From assembly GCF_016808335.1 (NCBI RefSeq), contig NC_053149.1:20060733-20124732 (forward strand): DNA of 64,000 bases, given 5' to 3'. Each line of letters starts with the position of its first letter. Within the stretch, counting starts at the first letter, position 1. Source of the stretch: Panicum virgatum (lineage: Eukaryota; Streptophyta; Magnoliopsida; Poales; Poaceae). The translations under genes and the position numbers were made by a program. The notes under the pieces were generated by a model. The model was given only the letters and a program-made list of their open reading frames with translations, was not told the origin of the DNA and did not search any database. Positions 39,271 through 49,490 of the stretch are shown piece by piece.

Positions 39271-40944
39271 TGTAAGCATCTAGGCCCTCAAGGTATGTTT
39301 CGGTGATTAATGACAACCATTATTGTGACTAATGAGTTTGTGCAGCTTAATAGATCTTTATCGCTCATTTGGTCATATGTCAAAAGAGGCCCCTCAATTT
39401 CATTATTCAAAAGGCGATCTCGGTATTCAACTCAATTATATGTCAAGACTAAGGATCTTTATAGTCCTAAGTGTCATAAGGTTGAGAAGGACACTTAGGT
39501 TAGTATAGGTTTTATAGTTTTGTAGTGATCGCACTATTAAGAGGGGTTAAGGCTAAGTAACTTGAGCATGGACATGGTCATTTGAAAATGGATGCACACT
39601 ATGGTCACTCAGGTTTTTAGAAGTTCAAATAAGTGGTTCTCAAACTATATCTCAAGAATATTTGGATTTCATTCAAGACTCAAATCAGAAAAGACAAAAT
39701 CAGAAAAAGTCTATACACCGGTTTAACCGACGCTCTCAATTTTCTATACGTCGGTTAAACGAAGTCAGCAGAGTCTGGACAAATTCAATACACCGGTTAA
39801 ACCGACGTGTTTGAATTTAACGTCGGTGCATTAGTCCAGAGTTGGTTTTTCCAGGGTATTTCAAGTTCTATACACCGGTTAAACCGATGATGTTTGAATC
39901 AGGACGTCAGTGCAATTGACCAGTGAGATGGTTTTCCAAAGAAATTCAGAAGTTGTACTCACCGGTTAAACCGACGATAGGTTTGAGTTAACGTCGGTGC
40001 AATTGTCCAGAGACTTGATTTTTTAGTTGATCAGTGGACAACTACACTCACCGGTTAAACCGATGATACGTTGGTTAATCTGCCCAAGTTGTAACGGCTA
40101 GTTTTCAGAATGGGCAGTTTACATTCACCGGTTAAACCGACGATGACTATTGGAGGGACGTCGGATTAACCGGCGCTACGCAGTTTTCTGGCAGCTTTTC
40201 TCCAACAGCTCTATTTGTGTGAGCTGCCTATATATACCCCTCCAATGGGTCATTTCGCCCACTCTTGACACCAGGCAACATCCATACACTCATAATATAG
40301 TCAAGAGCCACCTTGAGCTTCATCATTCACATACTTGTGCATTCAATCAATCAAGAAACAAGATTAAGGACTTGAGTAGAGAGAAGCTAGTGTGCATCCG
40401 TTCTTGGTGATCGGTTCTTGCTCAGGTGAAGGCCTTAGCTTGTTACTCTTGGTGATTGGCATCACCTAGACGATCTTGGTGATCGAGGTGTTTCTCGCGG
40501 AGCTTGCCAAGGATTGTGGGAGCCCGGAGAAGAAGATTGTACGTGGCTTGAGCTCCACCACGCGGAGATGGTGAACGGAGACTCTTAGTGAGCGCCCAAG
40601 TCTCGGTGACATGGGAGGTGACAAGACTCTTAGTGAGTGTCACAACGTGGATTAGGGGTGTGTGCCAACACATCGACACCACGGGAAAAATCCGGTTGTC
40701 TCTTGCACTCTCTTTCATTTCAAGCACTTACTTTCATACATTCTTTCATGTGCTTGACCTTAGAGATCATAGTTTAGCTCTTTCTTGCTTAGTTTCATAT
40801 CTTTGATAGCTTGTGTAGTTTGCTTTGTTTAGCCGGTTGGGGAATTGAGCCTTACTAGCATTGCATAGGTTAAGGTTGTTTTATCTATCTTAGAAATTTG
40901 AAAAAGGCCCAATTCACCCCCCTCTTGGTCCATCGATCCTTACA
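39271..40944 (+). repeat. Sirevirus-like LTR (1674 bp), complete
   Basis: It runs from TGTAAGCATC to GATCCTTACA, so the ends are near-perfect inverted repeats. About six CACCGGTTAAACCGACG-type motifs lie between 39715 and 40140, followed by TATATATACC near 40229 and CACCCCCCTCTTGG near the end. No primer-binding site follows, so it is the 3' LTR of the element whose env-like frame precedes it. Confidence 0.85.
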
Positions 40945-41215
40945 ATGTGGGAGCTGATTCTCAAAGAGAAGTGATTCACTAGCTGAAATTGATTCTCTAA
41001 GATTAAATTAAAAAAAACTGATCTAGTGGGAGAAGTGAATCGGGAGAAGCTACTTTTTCAGCTCCTAGTTCACTAATTCATTTCAGAGAATTAGTTCACA
41101 AAATCAGCATAGAATCACTTCTCTCAAAAACTGTTTAGCAAAGCTTCTCCTGGATTCAACCTAGAAGCTGCTATGGGAGCTCTACCAAAACAGGATCTTA
41201 TATTCTCCCGTACGC
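40945..41215. repeat. MITE remnant interrupted by the Sirevirus
   Basis: It carries inverted-repeat blocks AGAGAAGTGATTCA..GAATCACTTCTCTC and AGCTTCTCC and ends in AGAGCTC/CCAAAACAGGATC-like sequence typical of grass foldback MITEs. The left end is lost at the LTR border. Confidence 0.4.
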
Positions 41216-41389
41216 TTGAAAATATTTAGGACAATTAACTTATTCAGTCAATTAGTAATTGATTTTGGTGCCTGATTATTATAACTATACATGTTTATGG
41301 CACTTGATTATCCATAAACACCAGGAGAGCACACACGACAAGCCATTCTAGCGTCCAGCGCATGTGGCGCCTGAACCCTGTGATCCAAG

Positions 41390-41572
41390 CAGGTTTCAAA
41401 AACCGGTGACACTGTTCAAAACCGGAACAGTAGCACAAACAAATTACTTTTGTATTTTTTGATTTAGAAGCATAAAATATAAAAAACCGGATCCGGTTTA
41501 CCGTCCCGGACCGGACCGGGAACGGAAAAAAACCCAGAAACCGGCGGTTCCCGGCCGAGATTTGAAACCCTG
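41390..41572. mobile_element. hAT MITE (183 bp) with 8-bp TSD
   Basis: The left end is CAGGTTTCAAAAACCGG; the right end inverted is CAGGGTTTCAAATCTCGG. The exact duplication GATCCAAG flanks it at 41382-41389 and 41573-41580. The CCGG-rich subterminal sequence resembles the element at 8127-8664. Confidence 0.9.
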
Positions 41573-41912
41573 GATCCAAGTACTTGCCCTCTTCCAGCGA
41601 AAAGAAGCCAAAAAAAAAAAAACAAAGTAGAATGAGACGCAGGCGCTGTCAGTCTGAGTGCATCTGTGCCTTTGGTTTGGCATGGATTTCCTTTAGAGAA
41701 AAAAGCAATCTACTGCAATCCCCGCAACACAATGCTGGCCGGCGGAAAAGAAAATAAACCAACCAATTTGCAAAAGAAAAGGTAAATAAAAGGAAAAAGA
41801 GAAACCACAAGTTCCCATATAATTTTGAGCCAGCAACAGCAACTGCCGACTTTGTAAGATCAGATTTACTTTAGTATGTAATCATGATGTCTGATGAGGT
41901 TTATCTGAAGAC

Positions 41913-42682
41913 GGTATCTTTTGCGTCGAACAACCGCACGCGTCGCGAGGAAGGGCGACTCGGGCCCGCCTTGCGCCACGTAAGCCACGTCGCCGCCACC
42001 CCGCTTCTCCTCGATCGCCTCCGGCCATTAGCCGGTGGTAACGAGGAGCGGGTCCATCTTTCTCAGCTTTTTAGATTTTTTTTTGTTTTTTTTCAAAATA
42101 ATTAGGCTAGGATTTGGATTGTTGTTTCGATATCTTCGATCTGGTTTTCTATTTTGTATTGGATTTTCTCCATGAGATACACTGTATTCTTCAATGGCGG
42201 CGTGTTCCTCGCGGAGGGATTGATGTATGTTGGCCTAGTCCTCTTTGAGAAGGGATTAGATCTATTTTCCCCTTCGGTGGAATCATCTTTCGGGCCGTTG
42301 GTGTTACCACCGGCGTTGGCAGATTTGTCCTTCCGGCCGCCCTTGGTGATGGCTAATGGTGGTGTTAGATTTTCAACCTTTAGAAGATATGACTGATGTG
42401 CTTTCAGCACCCTTTACTCCTACAGTGGTTGAGCATTATGCGCCTTTTTTGCGGTCTACATGATTGTGGAGTCTTCTGTTGGTGAAAATTGCGATTCTCG
42501 TTGTCGGATCTAGTGAAGTTCCATGGCGATGGTGTTTTCTGAAGCAGTGGACTTCGTCGGATGCAAAGAAGATGAAAGATAGGAACCTAGTAGTGTGCTT
42601 CAATGTAATTTTATTTTATGTTAGGTCTCAGTTGTAAAAGGAGTTTTATTTTAATAAATCTGATCTTTTTTTTAAAAAAAGA
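41913..42682 (+). mobile_element. Probable non-LTR retroposon (770 bp)
   Basis: It is flanked by TTTATCTGAAGAC (41900-41912) and TTTATCCGAAGAC (42683-42695), 13 bases with one mismatch. The right end runs AATAAATCTGATC, T8, A7, GA, an A-rich tail-like end after an AATAAA. The body has no recognisable reverse transcriptase. A 5'-deleted LINE or LINE-mobilised transcript fits best. Confidence 0.6.
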
Positions 42683-42695
42683 TTTATCCGAAGAC

Positions 42696-43149
42696 AGGCC
42701 CATACAATGGGCGGTGCAAGTGGAGCAACCGCGGCCTCCAGAATTTAGGGTCCCTAAAATCTTGCATGCAAAGGTATAGACCTGCATGCGCTTGACTGGT
42801 AGCTTCCATTCCCTGACAAATGCATGCAAGCATGCATACAGTCTTTCCTTTTTTTAACATGTCCACGATATCTCAATGAATACTTCTTTGCTTTTCTCTA
42901 GCTTCTTTCTTTTTCGTCACGCATAAACTCCGGCATGCAATCTGCTGTTGTTTCTAACTTCACTTTGATCTAGCTAGTCTTTGTTACTATAAACCAAACT
43001 AAACTCAAAATTCAGCCAAATAAATCACTTGATTACGTTATCAGCCTATCAGGTCATGTTTAAGCCATTAAAGTTATCAAATTTTGCTATCAAGAAATAA
43101 TACTACTAACTAATCCAAAAAAACAACAAAGGCAACTAGTCTGTCGTAC
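42696..43149. other. Intergenic, no gene seen
   Basis: AT-rich with several GCATGCA motifs (42767-42860). Nothing recognised. Confidence 0.4.
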
Positions 43150-43985
43150 CACTACTATAAAAAAATAATTTACCGCAACTTTTTTGAAACACCTCCGAGG
43201 TGGGCAGAATTTCAGACAGTCATTTTTATTAATCGAGGCGGTTAAGAAAACCGCCTCATAAAATAGATTAACTGAGGCGGGCACCCTTAAAATGACCGCC
43301 TCGGTCGGAAAATACAGATCCAACTAGGGGCCCAAAAAACTCATCTTGCATTGGCTCGATTTTCCGTTTAGTTTATATATACCTCTTAGGGCTTGGAGTC
43401 TCGCATCTCTCCCTCCCTGTCCACCACATTCAGCCACCGACCCTCTCCCTTCGCACCTCTCCCTCGCCCCCAGCCCACCCTCTCCCTTCTCCCCTCTCCC
43501 TCTGCCCTAGCCCGCCCTCTCCCTTTGCACCGCCCTCTCCCTCTGCCTGCTTGGAGCGGTCTGGGCACCGGCGTCGGCCCGAAGCGGCGGTGGCGCAAAG
43601 CCGTGTCCTGGAGCGGTGACATGGAGTGGTGGCGGCAGCGCGGAGGACGGCGGCGAAGGTGGCGGCAGCGTGGACCTACAGAGCAACGCCCCGGAGAGGC
43701 GGCGACACGGAGCAACGGCGACAGCGCGAAGGACGGCGGCGGAGCAGCGACAGCAGCGTGGAGGACGGCGAGCGGAGGACGGCGGCGGAGGGCGCGCTAG
43801 GCACAGGATGGACTCGTGATGGGCTCCGCGGGCTTTTTTTTTTAAAAAAATATTTGATTAACTGAAGAAGGGCAGCAAACCGCTTCAGATAATAGATCAT
43901 TTACCATGACTTTTGATCCGAGGCGGTTGCGACAAAACACCTCAGTTAATTATTTTTGCCTGTCTCGATTAATCGTTTTGTAGTG
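43150..43985. mobile_element. CACTA-like non-autonomous element (836 bp)
   Basis: The left end is CACTACTATAAAAAAATAAT and the right end inverted is CACTACAAAACGATTAATCG. Subterminal GAGGCGG/CCGCCTC repeats lie on both sides (43221-43305 and 43880-43950). The 3-bp flanks are TAC and GTG and do not match, so target duplication is unconfirmed. The middle (43400-43800) is GC-rich and simple-sequence-like with no known protein. Confidence 0.6.
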
Positions 43986-44560
43986 GTGGTTTTCTTTCAT
44001 GCATAATGATCTCCATTGTCGATACAACAAGGTGGATTTAATTTGGTTTTGGTAGCTTTTGACAATTTGGTTTTCTTTCACAATCCCTTTTGATAGCTGT
44101 GGCTTCTCTCAAATAGACAAGCAAGGTGACTCCATGTCTTCATGAGATGAGTTTAATTTGGTTGTGCTTCCTCCAATAATCCTCCTTGTAGGTATTCTGC
44201 GATTGTAAATTTTTCTCTCTTACCCTTTCGTATGTCCCGCCGATCAGGATAACATGCACCCAAAAATCAAATCAAAATATATTCCACTTACTTATATTTT
44301 CTAAATGTAGGGCCCATTTTGTATATCGTACTGGAGCCTCAAAATCTTAGGTACGGCGAAGTACGAGACCGCATACAAGCCTTTGAGACTGCCCGTGACG
44401 CTCACCAACAAAAGCATTCAGAGACAGTGAGCCCACTAGCTCTGAGCGTCGCTAGCTGTACATATATCACTTCGGCTGGCACAAGTAGCACAAAAATTTT
44501 GACCAATAATTAAAGATATTAAATAAAGGTAATTTATAAAACTAACTCCACAGCCCTGCG
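43986..44560. other. Intergenic, no gene seen
   Basis: TTTTCTTTCA is repeated near 43991 and 44071. No coding or transposon ends were recognised. Confidence 0.4.
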
Positions 44561-44740
44561 CTACTTCGCGAGACGAACCTAATGAGGCCTTTGACCGCAC
44601 GATTAGGGGATACTTACTGTAGCATCACTGTAGCCAATCATCGATTAATTACTATCATTAGATTCGTCGTGAAAAGTTACACCCATCCATGAAAAGGTTT
44701 TGCAAATAAACTTCATTTAGTACTCCATGTATGTAAGATT
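44560..44740. repeat. MITE fragment (same family as 23636-23970)
   Basis: It shares TTTGACCGCA.GATTAG, TTACTGTAGCATCACTGTA and AAAAGTTACACCCATCCAT with the element at 23636-23970. Outer ends are missing. Confidence 0.6.
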
Positions 44741-44745
44741 TTTTT

Positions 44746-45028
44746 TTCGGAAATTGTGTGCTATGGTATGATAGGGAATACCAAACAGAGCCTTGTACCT
44801 TAAGAGGGCAAAACAGTTTCCATCTGGTATGGCCATCTCGTGAAGAACTAGAAGCTTCTTCCTTGGGGCGTACATAACACGGGCACTGCATTTCTTGGCA
44901 GCAGTAAAGTAATCGCTAGGACCATGCCATTCGTTTTCACGTGACAGTAGTCGCAGTGAATCAAACAATGCAGTCATGCTTGAGACCTTAATTAGACTCA
45001 TGTGAAGTGGCATAATCCAAGTTAACAA
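44746..45028 (-). pseudogene. Unrecognised exon-like coding segment
   Basis: A minus-strand frame encodes a non-repetitive, protein-like stretch (for example [20 protein letters not shown] and [18 protein letters not shown]). It reaches a possible donor AAG|GTACAAGG near 44800 (minus). I do not recognise the family. It is bounded by a MITE on one side and a TRIM on the other. It could be an orphan exon of a gene broken by transposons, or chance. Confidence 0.3.
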
Positions 45029-45049
45029 TCACAGGGTACTCATACATAC

Positions 45050-45379
45050 TGATGGACTATGGATAAAAGCCTCCACCTCTCCCATTATAACACCTAGATT
45101 TTATGATCGGGTTGGCTAGGTGGGGCGCGCTAACATGGTATCAGAGCCGAGGTCCCGGTTTCGAACCCACCCGGCCACGCATTTCTGCTGCGCGATTTCC
45201 CCTGCGCCTCTCGTGTGCTGAGACCTGCTGCGGGCTACGCCGGGCACTAGAACCTGCTGCGGGCTACGCCGGGCTCGCACGCCGTAGGGGGAATGATGGA
45301 CTATGGATAAAAACTCTCACCCCTCCCACTATAACACCTGGGTTTTATGATCGGGTTGGCTAGGTGGGGCGCGGTAACA
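45050..45379 (+). mobile_element. Intact miniature LTR retrotransposon (TRIM / SMART-like, 330 bp)
   Basis: Two 86-bp LTRs (45050-45135 and 45294-45379) each run TGATGGACTATGG..TAACA and differ at only a few positions. The first is followed at once by TGGTATCAGAGC (45136-45147), the exact primer-binding site complementary to initiator tRNA-Met. The second is preceded by GTAGGGGGAA, a polypurine tract. The exact 5-bp duplication CATAC flanks the unit (45045-45049, 45380-45384). It has no coding. Size and LTR length match the SMART group of grass genomes. It lies about 750 bp upstream of the polygalacturonase start. Confidence 0.93.
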
Positions 45380-46129
45380 CATACAGACGAAATGAAATCA
45401 ACCGTTCATCGAGGCTTTAAAAAAAAAGGTTTCGGCACTAGATATATGCTTAAGATCCAAGCTGTGTAGTTTGTAGCAGGCAGAGCTAGAGAGCTATATG
45501 CCTATATAGCATCTAGTATGTCCTTCATTTGCTGGTGCACACAACGTACTTAGGATCCAATTCGTACTTTCACGATTTGACACCCCGACCACATGTCAAT
45601 ACCTTAGATTGACCCCACCGGTCACTGTGATATGAGTATCAAATCATGAAAGGCTCACAAATCGAAAGGCAAATTCTGAAATTTCTCCAAAACGTGCGTT
45701 CGAGGTCGACGCATGATCAGACCATCTTTTCAGCGAACACTGGCCCAAACCTACCTCTAACTACTTCAGTCTGTTTCTGTCGGTACCACCAAACGATCTT
45801 TTCGCATCACGTCATAGAGCCACACAGAGAGATTCCCATCCACGGAACAGAAAAAAGAAGTACAGTCATCAACTCTGAATCAGCTGGAGGCAGCCGGATC
45901 GATCGGAACTGTTTCTGCTATCCCACAGGCCACAATACATGATATGGTTCCATGATTGCAACAAGCTCAAGCTCTCACATACGTGCAGAAGACAGCAGCT
46001 CAGGTGTCTATATAGCGTGGTCATCATTTCCCTCCAATGCTCCATAAATCTCCAACCAAGCAGTTCCCCATTGCTCAGCCAGAAGTCAGAGCCCTAGAGC
46101 CTCGATACTAAACGCTGCCATTGTTTGCA
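45380..46129 (+). promoter_or_regulatory. Promoter region of polygalacturonase gene
   Basis: TCTATATAGC near 46008-46016 is a good TATA box 114-122 bp upstream of the ATG at 46130, with a C-rich probable leader after it. No other gene was seen in this stretch. Confidence 0.6.
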
Positions 46130-48634
46130 ATGCCGCCGCCGCCGCTGCCGTCGATGAGGACGCCGGTGACACGCACGCGTCCCCAGTTGCGTCCTCGTCC
46201 GGCGCCATTGGTTGTGACGACGGCGGCGGTGGTCGTCGTTTCCATGGTTCTCATCTCAGTGCTGTGCTGCCATCCTGTCGCCGCCGAAGACGCGAGTAGA
46301 GCGCTGCACTACCACCGGAAGCAACGGAGGCACCACAGCAGGCACCACCGCGCGGAGAACGGCGGCGGCCACATCGCCCTGCCCCCTGCCCCCGCGCTCC
46401 CTCCCGACGTCGACGGCGATTCTCCGGCCGAGCCGCCGGGTTTGCCTCCGGACGCCGGCGACGCGCGCCGTCGGCACCACAAGTCGTGCTGCCCGCCGTC
46501 GCGTCCTCCCACTTCGGTGGCACCGCTCGGCGCACCGGCGCCCGCTCCAGCCAAGCCGCCGCCGAACAAGGCAACCGAGCCACGCTCTCGCGCCAAGCCT
46601 CCGTCGATGCCTCCGGCCAAGCCACCGTCGTTATCACCGGCGAGGCCGCCGTCACACTCTCCCAGAAAGCCGCCGTCATTGTCACCCTCGCATGCCAAAC
46701 CGACACCCTGCAGTCCGGCTAAGTCTAAGCCACCAATGCCATCTCCGGCACGGCCGCCGCGGCTCTCCCCGGCAAGCCCATCGGCACATCCTCCGGCCAA
46801 GACATCAAACAGAGCTCCTGCACAGACACCGCGACCCTCCCCTGCAAAGCCACAGCCACCGGTGCCGTCGACGGTCAAGCCACCGCCACTCGCCCCGGCC
46901 AAGCCCCCCACGCCATCGCCAGCCCAGCCACCGCGGCCTTCCCCGGCAAACCCGCCAACAGCTCCTACGGTGACAGCGAAGCCACCGGCGCTCCCTCCAG
47001 CAATGTCAAAGCCAACTCCGCCGCTGCCGCCTGCCAAGGACAGCTCATCAGCCGTGTTCGACGTGAGGGCGTTCGGGGCGTCGGGCAACGCCTCGGGCGA
47101 CGACACGCGGGCGTTCCGCGCGGCGTGGAAGGCGGCGTGCTCCTCCAGCTCCGCCGCGGCCACGCTGCTGGTGCCGTCGGACGGCGTGTTCACCATCACC
47201 TCCACCATCTTCGCCGGGCCGTGCAAGTCCGCGCTGACCTTCCAGGTAATTAATCTCAGTTCATTTGAGTACTCCAGGAAAATGGCATGAAGTCGATCGA
47301 TCGACATGCGATTCCTAATCAACGCCGCCGGCGCTGCAGATCGACGGCGTGCTGATGCCGCCGGACGGGCCGGCGAGCTGGCCGGCGGCGGACAGCCGGA
47401 GGCAGTGGCTCGTCTTCTACAGGGCCGACGGCGTGACGCTGGCGGGGAAGGGCACCATCGAGGGCAACGGCGAGGAGTGGTGGGATCTCCCGTGCAAGCC
47501 TCACCGGGTACGTGGCTCGCTCTCCTCTCCGGCCGCCGTTGGTCAGCTCGTGTGGTGATGTGTCCGTGTTCGTGGTTCAGGGCCCCAACGGATCGACGCT
47601 GCCCGGACCATGCGACAGCCCAGCAGTAAGCTCTCGCCGGCCGACCACTTGGATTTGGATTTATTTGGCTGTGTTTCTTTTGTCGAAGCCATTGGCCTCA
47701 CCCTGTTGGCGGTGTCTGCCGCAGCTGGTACGGTTCGTCCTGAGCAACGACGTGACGGTGCGCGGCCTGCGGATCGAGAACAGCCCGCAGTTCCACCTCA
47801 AGTTCGACGGCTGCGCGCGGGTGCTCGTCGACGGCCTCTTCGTGAGCTCGCCGGCGTTCAGCCCCAACACCGACGGCGTCCACGTCGAGAACACCACGGC
47901 CGTCCAGATCCTCAACTCCAGGATCTACAACGGTACGGTGAACAACGAAGCAGTGAACAAATTTGTACCAAAAGTAGCTAGCAGCTGCCATCGACGGACG
48001 ACCTCTGAGCTCTGAGCTCGATCTGTCTGTCACCGCAGGGGACGACTGCGTCTCCATCGGCGCCGGCTGCTCCGACGTCCACATCGAGAACATAACATGC
48101 GGCCACGGCCATGGCATAAGCATCGGCAGCCTTGGCGTGCACAACACGCGCGCCTGCGTGTCCAACGTGACGGTCCGGAACGCGCGGATCGTCGACTCCG
48201 ACAACGGCCTCCGGATCAAGACGTGGCAGGGCGGCGCCGGCGCCGTGTCGGCCGTCGAGTTCGCCGGCGTGCGGGTGCAGAACGTCAGGAGCTGCATCGT
48301 CATCGACCAGTACTACTGCCTCGGCAGCGGGTGCGCCAACCAGACCTCCGCGGTGCGCGTCGACGGCGTCGCCTACCGGGACATCCGCGGCACGTACAAC
48401 CCGCGCGCCAGCGCGCCCATCCGCCTCGCCTGCAGCGACGCCGTCGCGTGCACGGGCATCGCCATGTCCGACGTCGAGCTGCTGCCGGCCGGCGGCGGCG
48501 GCGCAGGGGCGCGTCTCGCGGAACCCTTCTGCTGGAACGCGTACGGGGTCATGGAGACGCTCACGGAGCCGCCGGTCTACTGCTTGCAGGAAGGCCGCCC
48601 GGATTCTCTGCAAGATCAGCTCACGAGTTGCTGA
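46130..48634 (+). CDS. Polygalacturonase (GH28) with long proline-rich N-terminal region
   Basis: Predicted exons: 46130-47245, 47340-47507, 47581-47625, 47725-47932 and 48039-48634 (2133 nt, 710 aa). It hydrolyses alpha-1,4 bonds of homogalacturonan in the wall. An N-terminal hydrophobic segment ([19 protein letters not shown], about residues 36-54) acts as signal peptide or anchor. About 230 residues follow of KPP/SPAKPP-type repeats and His/Arg-rich sequence resembling extensins. The catalytic part starts at [11 protein letters not shown] and carries all four GH28 motifs: [25 protein letters not shown] and LRIKTW. The usual plant enzyme is 400-500 aa, so the proline-rich region is an addition in the same first exon. 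The start codon choice is open: a hydrophobic segment this far in suggests membrane anchoring or a later start. Confidence 0.92.
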
Positions 48635-49490
48635 GATGTGACATACGTAGTTTTATTTTCTCTAACGATAACAAAATTTCTTCTTTCCTAATAGGAAACT
48701 CTTATGATAGTTACATGCTAACACACTTTGTGCCCATCATATGACAAACCGCCAATACGTAAACAATGTGACAATTACTACTCGATTGGCATGCTCCGTA
48801 TTCACAAAATGGATGCAAATGAGAACAAAAATTTTGACAGAAATGACGGGTAAAGACTGATCCTTCGGAGACTAGTGAACCATGCAACATAGGCAGACTT
48901 CGGGACCCCCATGGCTCTGCAGTTATCACGCCTTGTGCACAACTTTTCAATCGATTCAGTATGGGTGATAAAACAGTCTAGCCCTCGATTACTGAACTGG
49001 TAAGTGGCAACCCTCGTCCCTCTTACAGGTTGGATTCTTCAAGCACAGAAACACCAGAATAAGATATACATATAACGAACAGTCTTGGTAGATTCCAACT
49101 AGGACGTAAACAGCAGGAGCTACAACTGGAGAATTGTCATTGAGCAAAAAGGATGCTAAATTTGTTGCCAAAAATTTGCTGAACCATTAACAGGTACAGC
49201 GAAAAAGGTGCCCCATTAGCCAGAACAAGCCTGTGGGCCTGTTTCCATTACACTAGAGAGAGGCTGGCTACAACATCCTGAAAGCCTTTAGCCTTTAGCG
49301 CATATATATACATTGCAAGTCTCATACAGAAGAAGCATGTTATGAAACTAATGAACTACGTGGTAGCTCAGCATCCTACTCGATCATAATACTCGCTGAT
49401 ACTTTTCATGCAGCAACTCACTAGATAGCCTGTATTGGTAAAGATGATCTTGAACTAATAACCTCTGTTCGGAAAGAAGTCAAAAAAGTA
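48635..49490. other. Convergent intergenic region
   Basis: This contains the 3' ends of the polygalacturonase (plus) and carrier (minus) genes. No additional gene was found. Confidence 0.5.

Noticed and set aside
43150..43985. CACTA element borders as a confirmed insertion
   Set aside because: The inverted CACTAC ends are real, but the 3-bp flanks TAC and GTG do not match, so I kept it only as CACTA-like.
45103..45363. Sequence with tRNA-like GGTCCCGGTTTCGAACCCA inside the TRIM
   Set aside because: It resembles a tRNA B box, but no cloverleaf or A box is in place. It is the internal region just after the tRNA primer-binding site of the miniature LTR element.
46309..47322. 337-codon minus-strand Gly/Ala/Val-rich frame
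   Set aside because: It is the complement of the polygalacturonase proline-rich repeats; Pro codons read backwards give Gly.
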